NCBI GenBank assembly: GCA_951217055.1
Contig: OX578280.1
Coordinates: 63,063,633 to 63,127,632 of the forward strand
Reading direction: 5' to 3'
DNA from: Gerris lacustris
Lineage: Eukaryota; Arthropoda; Insecta; Hemiptera; Gerridae
DNA: 64,000 bases
The notes under the pieces were generated by a model. The model made no database searches, was not told where the DNA came from, and saw nothing but the letters and a program-made list of their open reading frames with translations. The position numbers and the translations under genes were made by a program. Shown here one piece after another: positions 23,381 to 34,235 of this stretch; position 1 is the first letter of the stretch, and each line of letters opens with the position of its first letter.

Positions 23381-23764
23381 CCGTTGCGCTGATTACTTAT
23401 GAATTGATAAAAAGAAGGTAGGATGCATTTTGTTAGGGTTAGTACGTTAGATAAATAAATCATTTGGTGTTTTTTTTTGGAGCAAGATAAATGGGTGTCT
23501 GGAGTTGAAGGATGCAAGGGGCTGCTTGATAGTGGATTTTTTTAAATGCATTATGTAGACCAACATAAGAAGATCAGCTGTTATAATTCAAGCTGTTAAA
23601 CTAACCAGACTTTTTTTTCAATATTCTATTTGTAATGTCTTCAATAGTAATTTGCCAAAGACTAACATATTTTTAGTAAAACAAATTGGACTGATTCAAC
23701 TCTTATAGGAGTTCTATTCTCATAATTAATTGTTGCAGTGTTTTCAATTGATTAGTTGTTTAGA

Positions 23765-23880
23765 GTTTTCGAGGTTACATTTAATTATAATTAAATATTT
23801 CATCAAAATTTACCATAAACATACTTCCACCCGGTGGATTTGAACGCGGCCTCTCACCGTCCGCGTTTAGAGCTATTTTT
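23765..23880 (-). repeat. Family A tail fragment, inverted
   Basis: The reverse strand reads GCGGACGGTGAGAGGCCGCG, a B-box-like GTTCAAATCC, then GTATGTTTATGGTAAATTTT and the ATAATTAAATG end, as in the tails at 1090 and 34640. Confidence 0.6.
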
Positions 23881-24439
23881 GTCTGCAAATAACTTATTTA
23901 GAAACATCTAACCCTAAAAAGGTTTTATTTTTATCTTGAATGAAGTTAGCCCTATTAAATCTCGGTAGTAACTCATAATTTTAACTAGAACTGAACATAC
24001 TGAACCAAACTAAACGAATAATTATTTTTGAAACAACTAACATTAAGAGACAAAATTAGAATCTTTGTATGAAGTTAGAACTATCACGGTAGTTAGCTCC
24101 TAAAATTATAACTACAACTATACCTCAAGTTTGTTTTTAGAAACTTCTCGCCTTCTCAGAAACTGAAAATTTATGTTACCAACTTTTTGCATTTACCAAC
24201 TTTACTTTTTAACGCTAACTAACATAATAAGTGAAGTTACTTAGTTAGTTGAACTAAACAAAATGCATCTTGTATAATAACACAATGACAAAAGAGTTGA
24301 GTTCTCACTTCTTTACTGAATCAAAAATGTGGAAACATACTATAAAAGGAATTAAGGGTGGGTGGGTTTTTTTGTTGTTGTTGAAAAAGAATAACAAGAC
24401 CTAGTTGAATCAGTTGTAGACTGGGGAAGTAATCTGTTA

Positions 24440-24930
24440 AGAGAGGATGATTATATTAGAACAGCTGTTATGTGTGACGTCAGATTGTAAAGGACCGGTT
24501 CTAGGAACGGCCTGGTGTTCTGCAAGATGAAGCTAAGGGCCTGTTTGGTTTTGGTTTTAGTTTAGAGACTGTAAGTATTGCTCTGTAGGATAGAGGCACG
24601 CCCCGACGCTCTGTCTAGCTCAGGCTAATACCCCTGTACTTGTATTGATCTACCGACCCTCCCTTATTGGGGTAGGTCCTTCCCTTTTGCATTCGGTATT
24701 CGGTATGACTTTCACTAGCCGTATTTCTCCCTCTTCTCTTTTTAACAATTCGAGTGTTAAGTCACTAGACGACACCTGGTGGCTACAAATAGAACTAATT
24801 ATTTGCTCTTAATGCAAGAACAATGTTGTCTCGACCGAGGTTGTATAATAACTAAAAACATGCTCGCATTAAATAAAGAGAACTCGTATAATTGTAGAAA
24901 GAGTTAATTTATAAAATCTAATTAAAGCTC
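24440..24930. other. GC-richer unassigned segment, possible LTR
   Basis: Base composition rises. It contains TGACGTCA, a 'gctctgt..ctctgtctagctcagg' stretch, TATTCGGTATTCGGTATGAC and an AATAAA at about 24875. The style is that of a solo LTR, but I cannot pair TG..CA ends or a target duplication. Confidence 0.25.
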
Positions 24931-25069
24931 AAGACTCTGGTTGTTCAGTTTGCCACTAAACCGTCGTTACTTTGTGGTGAATTAAATCTGGGGTTTGTTT
25001 TGTTCGTTTTTATTAATTTAAAATGTATAATGAGTCTGCTATAAATTTTGGTTAAGGAGGACATGCCGA

Positions 25070-25724
25070 ATAGCGCCCCATCCACTGTCGTTCTTTCCCG
25101 ACAGACTTTCCTTTTTCTTAATCGCGAAGGAAAGCACGGCATGATTGATAATCATGTTCATTACCATCCACACAACCTCTTTCCTGCACTCTTTCCTGTG
25201 AGACAATCCGCTCATTCCATCCTGCAGGCTTGTCGTGTGACTACAATCCCTTCGTTGCCCATCCACATGAAATAGCATAATCCTGTTTGTTCTTAAATTT
25301 TGTGAGGCCAGAAGGAAAACGCGTGTGGGTGGTCTCTTTCCTCTCACTTTCCAAGGAAATGTTGTCTCGTCGTGGGAAAGCGTGTCGTGTCATACAAACC
25401 TTTGGGATTCGTTGCCTTATAACTGGGATAATCTTGCAAGATTATAATCCTGCCGTTCTTTCCTCTTGAACCCCATACACTGACACTCTTTCTTGACGGA
25501 ATCGGCTTTACTTACGGAAAGAACGACAGTGGATCTCTACAGTTATCTCTATCCCATCCACATGAAACTTATCGGTTGACAAGAATGGAGAGGATGGCGC
25601 GACGGGATGATCTTGTAAGATTATAATCCTGCCGTTATTTTATCTTGAACCCTCTTTCCTTAACACTCTTTCTTGACAGAATCGGCTTTCCTTACGGAAA
25701 GAACGACAGTGGATGGGGCGCTAT
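25070..25724. mobile_element. TIR DNA element with internal duplication
   Basis: Ends TAGCGCCCCATCCACTGTCG and its complement CGACAGTGGATGGGGCGCTA, extending another 10 bp or more (TTCTTTCC). An internal block of about 110 bp (25430-25540) is repeated at 25607-25722: AAGATTATAATCCTGCCGTT through GGAAAGAACGACAGTGGAT. About 655 bp, no transposase frame. Confidence 0.8.
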
Positions 25725-26049
25725 TATCTCAGTTAGTTTGTTAAAACCTTATTTGCACAGTGATAGTACTCTCCCAGTAAAACTATCATGTCAGAATTAG
25801 TGAGATAGTTGATAGTGCTGTGTACCTATCGCCGCGCCGTGTTTTACCATGATAATTAAATTACCTTCTGTGACGCGAATTCTATAATACATAATTTGAA
25901 ACTTGTTCACTTAATCGTGCTACTTAATTTTGTGTACCATTACAGTCTCCCTTCATACAACATTTTCTGATTGTATTTGTTCATTACTTTCTTCTTTTTT
26001 TTGTTTCGTTCTTCTTTCTTTTTTTTGTTCATTACTCTTTTCCTCAACC

Positions 26050-26280
26050 AAATCATTATCCCACACTCTAGTACTGTCCGCTACCTTGGGATATACCTTG
26101 AAAGACCTACCTTGAAGACTTACATGGGCACACCACACAGCAACAATACGAAAACGCATCTACACATGATATAAACTACTACAGAGACTCCTCAACAAAA
26201 AATCTAAACTCAACACACATAAAAATGTACTCATCATATACAACACAATACTCAAACCTGCGTGGACATATGGCATTGAA
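26050..26280 (+). pseudogene. Jockey-type non-LTR reverse transcriptase, fragment 1
   Basis: One frame carries the motif STVRYLGIYLER, the family's 'hhYLGhhhD' block just after the RT palm. A frame-shifted continuation ends in KPAWTYGIE, as in the jockey clade block before LWG. Stops and frame changes show it is dead. Fragment 2 begins about 410 bp downstream with the next expected residues. Confidence 0.65.
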
Positions 26281-26690
26281 TAGACCACAAAAGAACAGTA
26301 ACCTTAACCGATAACATAACGAATACAGCAACCTTCTTCAGAATCCAAACAAAGTTGAAAACCTATGTGCTCTAGTCAAGTCCTTATGATTATTTAATTA
26401 TTTATGGTGTATTTTTAATTATTTTAGTATCTTTTGTTTTTATTTTTGTTACCTATAAATATCTATAGATAAATCGGAGGACTCAATAATATAATACATA
26501 TATAATACATTAAAATAGAAAGAATTTGACTGAGATGAAACAAAGAAGTATTCAATTTCTTTAGAAAATTAAAGACAAATATTAAAAATAGAACTAAATT
26601 GAATAAGAACCCTGTAAGCGAAACGTAAATAAGAAGTTTGTTTGGATTCTAGAGCGAACACGGTTGACGTACAGAGTTGCCAACATTACA
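26281..26690. other. Insertion splitting the jockey fragment
   Basis: AT-rich sequence lying exactly between the two collinear RT pieces. I cannot identify it and see no clear TIRs. Confidence 0.4.
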
Positions 26691-26985
26691 AGCCCTTATG
26701 GGGCTGCACCAAACGTTCAAATTCCTACCGCATCCAATCCTTACAATCAAAGATCCTCAGAACCATAGTAGATGCACCCTACTACGTCTCCATAACCAAA
26801 CCTTACACAACGACCTCAACATCCCATTCGTCCGAGACCTAGCCATTTCCCGCTACAGATCCTTCCACCAGTCAGTTTCCTTCCACACAAATCCTCTTAT
26901 CGGAAACATGTCATCCGAAACCATTCCTGACAACCCTCCCAGACGCCTGAAGCGGCAATCGCCTCGTGATTTATTAACCTAAACT
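26690..26985 (+). pseudogene. Jockey-type non-LTR reverse transcriptase, fragment 2
   Basis: Continues the RT C-terminus: LWGCTKRSN, IQSLQSKILRTIVDAPYYVS, then after a frameshift LHNDLNIPFV, a Y/H-rich segment with HTNPL, and PPRRLKRQSPRDLL before the stop. The RRLKR-x2-P-x-DL ending is typical of jockey-clade ORF2. Two frames are needed, so it is a relic. Confidence 0.75.
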
Positions 26986-26999
26986 CCTAAGCTATGTAA

Positions 27000-27690
27000 A
27001 TTAATTAATTATAATCACAACCAATAAGCTCTGTCACTGGATATATCTGCCAATGTCAAGTCACTATTATACACTGATCATTATTGCTTATAACAATAAA
27101 TTGTAGTTGCAATAGTCAATAAATGTTCTTTCGACACTTCAAACGATAAAAATAATAATGTTTGTAAACAACAAACCAGCTTACAGCTTATTGTTTTAAA
27201 TGTTTTGGTCGAGCGCTTCAACCGATCTTGTTCGGAAATGAGAGCAATTGAAGACGCCCATAACACTAACTACAACAAACCGCCGGTCGACCAGGTTATT
27301 GTTTCCCAACAATAATTTATCCCTATTTTGTTGTGGAGTTGTTAAAATAATATAAGTGAACATTCCTTTAAAGTTTGTTTCAGTTTCAGTCGATGTTTCA
27401 TCATATTTTCTCATACTGTATAAAACTAAATGATAAAACTTTGCCACTTAATTGTCAATCACGTCCATCAACCTTGTTTAAAAAACGTTTAAACCTGCCT
27501 TCCACTTTATTTTATCATCATGATAACAATATCTATTCTATTTTTATATTAAAATCATGCATAGTAAAACTATAATATAAAATAAACAATATAAGCTTAT
27601 TTAAAATACATTTCTATAATAATAAAACTATCATCACCATAGCTTTGTTCCAACAGAGCCTTGGACAATACGCTGGGGGAAGTGTGACGT
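27000..27690. other. AT-rich sequence without recognisable genes
   Basis: Short frames in both directions (60-83 codons) have no domain or codon pattern I trust. No paired ends found. Confidence 0.45.
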
Positions 27691-27697
27691 CACTTAC

Positions 27698-28192
27698 GTA
27701 AAAAAAGTGTGTGTTGTTACGTTGGCTAATCTGAACTGGCTCATAACAAAGAATATACAAATGGGTTTTATCAGTGCTATTTTATTTTATTATTATTTTT
27801 TAATCAATTTTATTAATTTAAGAATGAAAAATGTCTGAATGCTTTGAATTTGGGTACAAACAGAGAGCCTTAAAAGATAAATGTCACTTTTACCGCAATA
27901 CTAATCCATTTTCTGTGTGGCGTAACATCTGTAGGTAAGTTCTTTTTTATCTAATTTGAGTTATTTGTTTTTCATCCACAATGTATGCATTTATTGGCTT
28001 ATTAATGATGTTACTGATACATTATTAGGTTAAAAAAGCTTTTAATAGAATAAAAAGAGGAAAAAACTATGAAATGCTTGCAGAACACTAGTAAACAATT
28101 GTTTGTTATGAGCCAGTAAAAGATAACCTTATGAAAAATCGTGGAGGGCGCATGACGTCACAGCAACCTTCGTCACTTTACGTAACCTCACT
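27698..28192. mobile_element. Inverted-repeat element with a possible exon
   Basis: Outer ends TTACGTAAAAAAAGTG and CACTTTACGTAA are inverted, and an inner pair CTGGCTCATAACAAA / TTTGTTATGAGCCAG at about 27736 and 28109 confirms a foldback of about 495 bp. Each end has a TGACGTCA CRE-like octamer just outside (about 27686 and 28154). A candidate first exon lies inside. Confidence 0.6.
27831..27934 (+). CDS. Possible first coding exon, unidentified
   Basis: ATG opens a 35-codon frame that runs into a consensus donor (AG|GTAAGT), with the in-frame stop falling in the donor itself. Residues include C-F-E-F and KDKCHFYRN and end VWRNICR. The match of frame to donor suggests a real or fossil exon of the surrounding element's gene. 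No downstream exon was found and no family is recognised. Confidence 0.3.
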
Positions 28193-28199
28193 GATGCGA

Positions 28200-28252
28200 C
28201 GTATAGTTCTGGAACTTTTAGACCCATCTGAGACAGTTCTAGAACCGTCAAA
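28200..28252. promoter_or_regulatory. Two heat-shock-element-like dyads
   Basis: GTTCTGGAAC and GTTCTAGAAC, both fitting nTTCnnGAAn, lie about 30 bp apart beside the element at 27698-28192. Chance occurrence is possible. Confidence 0.25.
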
Positions 28253-28439
28253 ACAGTTCCCGCATCAATTATTCGTTGTATATTTCATGGGATCCTAGAA
28301 TTTCTCAGTATCTTCGGTTGAAAACTCCATTAGATGCGACTTAAATCATAAAAATCACGTGTTACAACACCACAAAATGTTAGATGTGCGGTGTAAAACT
28401 GAGGAATACGGTGCTGCGAGGGGAAGAGGTTGGAAAAGT

Positions 28440-28570
28440 GTGCAGGCCTTACTGGAATGTATTATTTTGACAAAGGGGATATCAACTCTCCTATGTACAA
28501 ATCACTCAAATATATAAATCATACAAATGTACTGTTTGACAAAGGGATATAATCTCTTGCTGCCAAGCGA
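28440..28570. repeat. Family B interior fragment
   Basis: Carries TTTGACAAAGGGGATATCAA and TTTGACAAAGGGATATAATC in the family's spacing. Ends are not present. Confidence 0.45.
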
Positions 28571-29910
28571 TTCTCGACCGCACCGTGTATCTCAGTTCAA
28601 CCCATAATATATCATAACTATGTTTACATTATATAAAACCTTTTTATGTATACTCAATGAACAAATATATTATATTTATGGCACTTTTTGTACTCACCTT
28701 AAGTATTTTATAAAAGCATCTTGTAGTAATATCTTTTGTTTATAAATCTTCCCTTTTTGTCGTATTACACATAAAATAAATATCAGTTAATCTTCCTACT
28801 AAAATATAACTTAGGAAAACAACAAGCCCCCCTTGTTTACAAACCATTTAAAAAGCTTATATATAAAGCCTGTTTTTATTAACAATACTCGTATATCTTT
28901 TTACTCTTAACCCTAAAAGGGCGCTCAAGAGTAAAGAATAAACAACTAAAAAGGGAGAAATTGCCCATTTGGTTCATCTCATTAAAAAAAAAAAAAAAAA
29001 AAATATCCCATAAAGTAAGTTAAATCGTTTGTAACTAACTTTGAAAAGTGCCGAAACACCGTTGTCTTAAGTGCTCTACTATCAAAGGATTGGTTTAAGT
29101 ATTTATGAAATATATTTGTTTTTGTTTGTCTGAAATGCATTAATAAGATAGCAGTGTTGCCACTTTTGTCTTAAAAGTCTTATTTCTCATCCTATTAACT
29201 TTTAGCAAATTGGGCTAAATTATAAATTATAATAATATCCACGAAATTGACCACTTATTAAAGGTTACTGTCTGAAAGTGGCCACTTTTATTTCTTAAAT
29301 TAACTTTAAACATGACATATATGACTATTAACATAAACATGAACTTTGATAAAAGTTCATGATAAAATCTTTAAACATCAAAATTTCTAATCATGTGTTC
29401 GCAAAGTATTTACATGACGTAAAAAAGTTGATTTTTTCGCATTTTTGGTTTTACTTACATTTATCATTCTTTTTATAATAAAATCACTCAACACCTTAAA
29501 TTTTAAATTTAATATTACAATAATAGTTTTTGGATGTATAAAGATGATTAATTAGATAAAATAATTCCATATACATTTTATTATGAACCAAAGATCTATG
29601 TTGAGATATTTATAAAATAATTGATTTTTCCAATGCATTTTTTTCTTTTTTATCGTCAACACTGTTGTTTTTCTCTTTGGTGTAAGTATATTACTTCTAT
29701 TTAGTCATGTGTAAATAAAAGAGTAATTGTGTGTCAACAAAAGGTGTATTTAAGCCAATTTGTCTCTCCATTGTTGTTTACAGTTACAGATCAATGTTTT
29801 CAAGGTTAGTTATTATTTATATCGGAACCTCATATTATTATAACCTTATAAATATACTTGTGTTTTTAAATAACTTTAAAAAACTTTCCGTGTGTCCTTC
29901 TTTTCTTAAT
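28570..29910. other. AT-rich sequence without recognisable genes
   Basis: An A20 run near 28984 and several T runs are present. No ORF, array or paired TIR supports a feature. Confidence 0.5.
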
Positions 29911-29916
29911 ATTTTC

Positions 29917-30247
29917 TTCTTTTGTGTGGGTCGTAGAGGGTTGAATATTATAAACAAACTAAATTGTTTTAAAATTGGCTATATTTCGCCCCTCTCCGGG
30001 GCATATTCATGCCTTGTATGTTTGTCAGTATAGTAAGTTTTAGCAGTTTTAGTAAGTTTTTATCCACCATTTTTTTGGTATTGTCGTTTTTTTTTACAAA
30101 TTTTCCACTTTTCCACTTACTTCCAGAACCTCTGTTCAAAAACAAAATTAACAATAACAATTTTCATATTTAACTTTTAACAATAACGTAACACGATTAT
30201 ATAAAAAGATAAAATATATTTATTAAACTAAAACTAAAAAGGACTAG
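29917..30247 (-). repeat. Left arm of 331-bp inverted repeat (Penelope-related)
   Basis: Near-identical reverse complement of 30917-31247. On the minus strand it reads toward the outside: a lysine-rich short frame beginning NRGSGSKWKSG, a TGTATGTTTGTC-complement block, a hammerhead-like motif and the CGACCCACA block. The arm ends exactly at CTAG (30244-30247). Confidence 0.85.
29977..30013 (-). ncRNA. Hammerhead-like motif (left arm)
   Basis: Identical in layout to 10651-10687, with stem GCCCC-GGAGA-GGGGC and GAAA plus ATAT. The core block is ATGAATA, so two conserved positions differ. Confidence 0.4.
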
Positions 30248-30352
30248 CGTAAATTATATTTCGGTATGTGCGGTGCGGGTAACCATACGAGGTTGTGCGG
30301 ATAGAAGAAGGTTAAAATATGGTTACCTGCACATACCGAAATATAATTTACG
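30248..30352. mobile_element. Small palindromic element between CTAG sites
   Basis: 105 bp with inverted ends CGTAAATTATATTTCGGTAT (continuing GTGC) at left and the complement at right. The pairing is perfect for about 24 bp and continues through GGTAACCAT. It is flanked by CTAG at 30244-30247 and 30353-30356, possibly a 4-bp target duplication. Confidence 0.7.
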
Positions 30353-30356
30353 CTAG

Positions 30357-30916
30357 AGGTCGACCAAGAAGTCATGGAAATGAGAGGAGTGCGCTAGTGT
30401 CGCCATGTACAGTACAGTCAGTTTTTGATATAATTGACCACGGTCAAAAAACACAGTGTTGTTCTTCTGTTATTAATAATTTTATTTTTGATAACTTCGA
30501 TATTTTTTGCAACAGGCAACACTGTACCTGATAAGTAATCACAATAATATACGATAATATCTTTATATTATTATTTATTGATTATTCATAATAATATTCT
30601 TTAAATCTAAATCGATATTATTTTTACTTAATCTATTTTTTTTTCTTCCTCTTTATTTCTGAGTTTGATTTGGATTTAGAACAGTTGTGACTATAGTTCG
30701 TGCTGTATAAAAACAAACAAAGCAGGAAACCTAACAGATTGGAAACCTTCCTGTTGTTATTCGTGAGATTTGACATAACTGGGCATGTCATACAAACTAG
30801 GAATGGTTATTGTCTTAGCACCCGACTGTACTGACTTCGGCACTACTCGGAAGTTCCGATTTTAAACGAAGTTAAGCTTTCCGTTTCTCCCGTGTTCATG
30901 ACTTCTTGGTCGACCT
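30357..30916. mobile_element. 560-bp TIR element between CTAG sites
   Basis: TIRs AGGTCGACCAAGAAGTCATG and its exact complement CATGACTTCTTGGTCGACCT, flanked by CTAG at 30353-30356 and 30917-30920. No transposase frame; the 70-codon frame at 30319 is not conserved. It sits at the centre of the big palindrome, next to the 105-bp element. Confidence 0.75.
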
Positions 30917-31247
30917 CTAGTCCTTTTTAGTTTTAGTTTAATAAATGTTTTTTATCTGTTTATATAATCGTGTTACGTTATTGTTAAAGGTTAAATATGA
31001 AAATTGTTATATTTTGTTTTTGAACAGAGGTTCTGGAAGTAAGTGGAAAAGTGGAAAATTTGTAAAAAAAAAAAACGACGATACCAAAAAAATGGTGGAT
31101 AAAAACTTACTAAAACTGCTAAAACTTACTATATACTGACAAACATACAAGGCATGAATATGCCCCGGAGAGGGGCGAAATATAGCCAATTTTAAAACAA
31201 TTTAGTTTGTTTATAATATTCAACCCTCTACGACCCACACAAAAGAA
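30917..31247 (+). repeat. Right arm of 331-bp inverted repeat (Penelope-related)
   Basis: Mirror of 29917-30247, starting at CTAG. It carries the same lysine-rich frame (from about 31018 to a TGA at 31137), preceded by a possible acceptor TTTTTGAACAG, then the hammerhead-like motif at 31151-31187. Confidence 0.85.
31151..31187 (+). ncRNA. Hammerhead-like motif (right arm)
   Basis: Same sequence as the mirror copy at 29977-30013: GGC/GCC outer stem, GCCCC/GGGGC stem II, GAAA, ATAT. The core block ATGAATA lacks two consensus bases. Confidence 0.4.
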
Positions 31248-31346
31248 GACTTATAAATATAGTTAGTTATGCTTATAAATATAGCCTATTATGTATGTTT
31301 TTCATCAACACATAATATTTTACGATTGTCTTCTTTCGATTCTTTA

Positions 31347-32820
31347 TAAAATCTATTTTGGTAAATCGGCACTATTTGGCCCACAAATTTCTAATTGTCC
31401 GATTTACTTGAATTTTTTTAAACTCTTCCTTTTAGCGAATTTTCAAAGAAAATTACGCTATTGCAATGGCTTCAAAATTTTTGTAATGCGAATTTTTGAA
31501 ACATTTTTCCATGGAAATCCGTTTCAGACCATTCTGAATCGATTCCTAAAATTTAACACTTTTTTTTATGTATGTATGTATATATGTATGTATATATGTA
31601 GGTATATATGTATGTATATATGTGTCACTCCAGACGATATCTCCCCTTAGGATGCACTTAAAAATTTCAAACAAATTTTAAAATGTCAATAATATCAAAA
31701 GAAAGGATGAGTTCGTTGGCCAGAATTTTTGGAGTTCATTTAGGGGTCAAATTTTTACAATTTAGGGTCAAAAATAGCATAAAAACGTGTTTTTTCCATT
31801 TCCCCCCCCCCTTTTATGTGAAAATATGATAAAAGTGTAAATAACAACAATTACTGTACTCTTAAAGAGCTTTCCAACGACATGCATCTTGAAGGGTAAA
31901 TACTATTTTGACTTTTGTACCCCGTACCCCTGTGTCCCAAATTTTTTTTTTTCATCCGAGCTAATTCTAAACCAAAATTTTCCTATATTATCATAAGCCG
32001 ATAAAACGCAGATTTCTTTGAAAATTCGCTCATTAAGTCATGGTGCATGACTGGACTTTTTTACATTATAAAAACGATTCCGGTTAGGTAAAAGTGAATT
32101 GTAAGGTGATGTTTACAATCAAAGTACAAAATTAATTGTTTTGCCCTAGAATTTTCAACGGCCGCTCCGCTTATTTTCTGAAGAAAAACAACCCTGCTGC
32201 ATATAGATAGACCAGGTATAGGTCCAAATCGAAGTGCATTAATTATCTCTTTAACCAAAAAATACGTAAAGTGTCACTTCCTAAGAAAAATACAAGTATG
32301 TAAAATAAAGGGGATGGAGGGTTGTGGAAAAAAGTGACCCTATGAAGATATGTAAAATAGAAGCTCCAATGGGACAAATTACCTTCCTCTTGGTTATAGG
32401 TTTCCAATAATTTGTTTATAATTTCAGTATATAACCTGATAAAGAAGGTAATTTGTCCCAGTTCAAAGGTTGTGGAGCATGCGCAGTATGATTTTTCTCC
32501 ATGGGGTCACTTTTTTGCCTTAAACCCCTTCTTAACATTCCATCCCCTTTACATAACATCCTTGGAAAAATAAGGGAAGATTATGGTTAGTTTAGGTTAA
32601 GATTTGTACTTTTCGGCCTAACCTAAGCATAACCTTCCATCATGTCCCTAATAAAGTGACACTACGTATAATGTAAAAGAAAAACTACTGAATTTATGAA
32701 GATGGTACAACCAGAATCGTTTTTAATATGTAAAGAGGAAGATTAAAAAAAAATACAAGAACATCAGACAATTAGAAATTGGTGGGCCAAATAGTGTAGA
32801 TTTACCATATTTTATCTAAT
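31347..32820. mobile_element. Nested inverted-repeat element, about 1.47 kb
   Basis: Outer ends of about 75 bp are inverted: GGTAAATCGGCACTATTTGG through CAAATTTCTAATTGTC, versus CACTATTTGGCCCACCAATT read on the other strand at 32770-32810. Further pairs lie inside: TTATAAAAACGATTCCGGTT / AACCAGAATCGTTTTTAATA (about 32070 and 32710), TAAAGGGGATGGA / TCCATCCCCTTTA with AAAAGTGACCC / GGGGTCACTTTT, and GGGACAAATTACCTTC / GAAGGTAATTTGTCCC. No transposase is seen. It forms a multi-hairpin foldback. Confidence 0.65.
31567..31625. repeat. (TATG)n/(TA)n simple repeat
   Basis: TATGTATGTATATATGTATG and variants for about 58 bp. Confidence 0.9.
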
Positions 32821-32829
32821 CGTCGGAGT

Positions 32830-34230
32830 AAACAACACAAGAACAGGTTAATGATATATATTTTACTTGTTTTCTTCTTCTGTCTCTACTTCTGCCCTCC
32901 TGTCTTTTCGATACAAAAGCTGCCTAAATTGGGTATTTTTATTTGTCAATGTTAATATTGGTTTTATATGAAGAAGAAAATTAAAATCATTGGAGTAATT
33001 ATAATGTGATAAAGTTTATCTGAATGAATTGTAAGCAGCTGTATGTACTTAAATTATTATTTTTTCATTTATTAACATATTTGTAATATCTTTCTGCCTT
33101 TATATTTGTTAAGTATTAGGGCCGATTACGAAAATAATACTTAGATTAATTAATTAAAATGAGTCATAAACTCGCAATTTTATTGATAGCTCAATTGACA
33201 ATTTTTTCCTCGTGTTATCATTTTTTTCTTAAGTATGTCGTTTCATAATTTTTGTACTTATTATAATCTCAATTGCCACATTAATTTGGTTTTTTTAGGT
33301 TACAAAATGTTTTAAATTACTCGAATTTATCATAAAACCTCGGAAAAATTCAGGAAAATATGATAAACAAACAAAATGAAAAATATACGATACTAAAATA
33401 ATTTAGGTAACAACTAAGTTACATTTTTCCTCCTTTCAAAAATTACTAACCATTTGAGAAAAAAAATTGGGGCATTTTTTTTTTTTAAGTTAAGGAAGTT
33501 GTCTGTAATATTCATTAATATAAATACATATAATGGTATTTAAAGACAACCTGTAGTTGCGATTGTATAATTTTGTTTGCAGTGTTGCCGTATTATAATG
33601 GACTCTTGGTATTTATTGTTCTTTTAAATCTTTCTTTAGTTCTCCACCCTCTTTACCACCTCTAGAAGCATTCCAGTGTTGCTTGAATTCTTTACATTTT
33701 ACCACCTAATTCTTTCCTATTTCATTCCCCATTTATTTCATCGTTAAGTTTGAATTTAGTGATAAAATAAACTTTATCATAACTCTTATTAATAAATTCC
33801 ATTGCAATTTTTTAAATATTATAATAATGATTTTGGTTTATTCGAAGTATTACCTATTAAATATCCCGAACCAAATTAAGTAGAAACCAATAAAGAATAG
33901 AAGCCCTGGGTTCGCGAAAATTAGTTATTTTAAAAGATTCTTTCCTCTTCAATTAGATTATTATTAGTTTTTTATCGGTTTACGATAAAAAGCGTTTGGC
34001 TAGCGTTGACAAATGTTAATATCATTTAATCAAAATTTTATTGTTAATTAAAGATTTCCTACTTCAAAATCCAGGTATTCGGAAGAGTTCTGCGCTTCCA
34101 TTTACACTATTCCAATGAAAAAAAAAAAAAATTTAAAAACAATAAAAACAAAAAATTGTATTTAAGCATTCGCACAGTGCGCACTGGCAATTGATAGTTC
34201 AATTGACAATTTTTTCATCAAACCCCCATT
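32830..34230. other. AT-rich sequence without recognisable genes
   Basis: No frame above 60 codons, no arrays and no paired ends. It may be plain intron. Confidence 0.5.
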
Positions 34231-34235
34231 TCTAC

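Noticed and set aside
25048..25347. Overlapping ORFs of 75 and 102 codons
   Set aside because: They sit across the TIR of the element at 25070-25724, on opposite strands, with no transposase motif.
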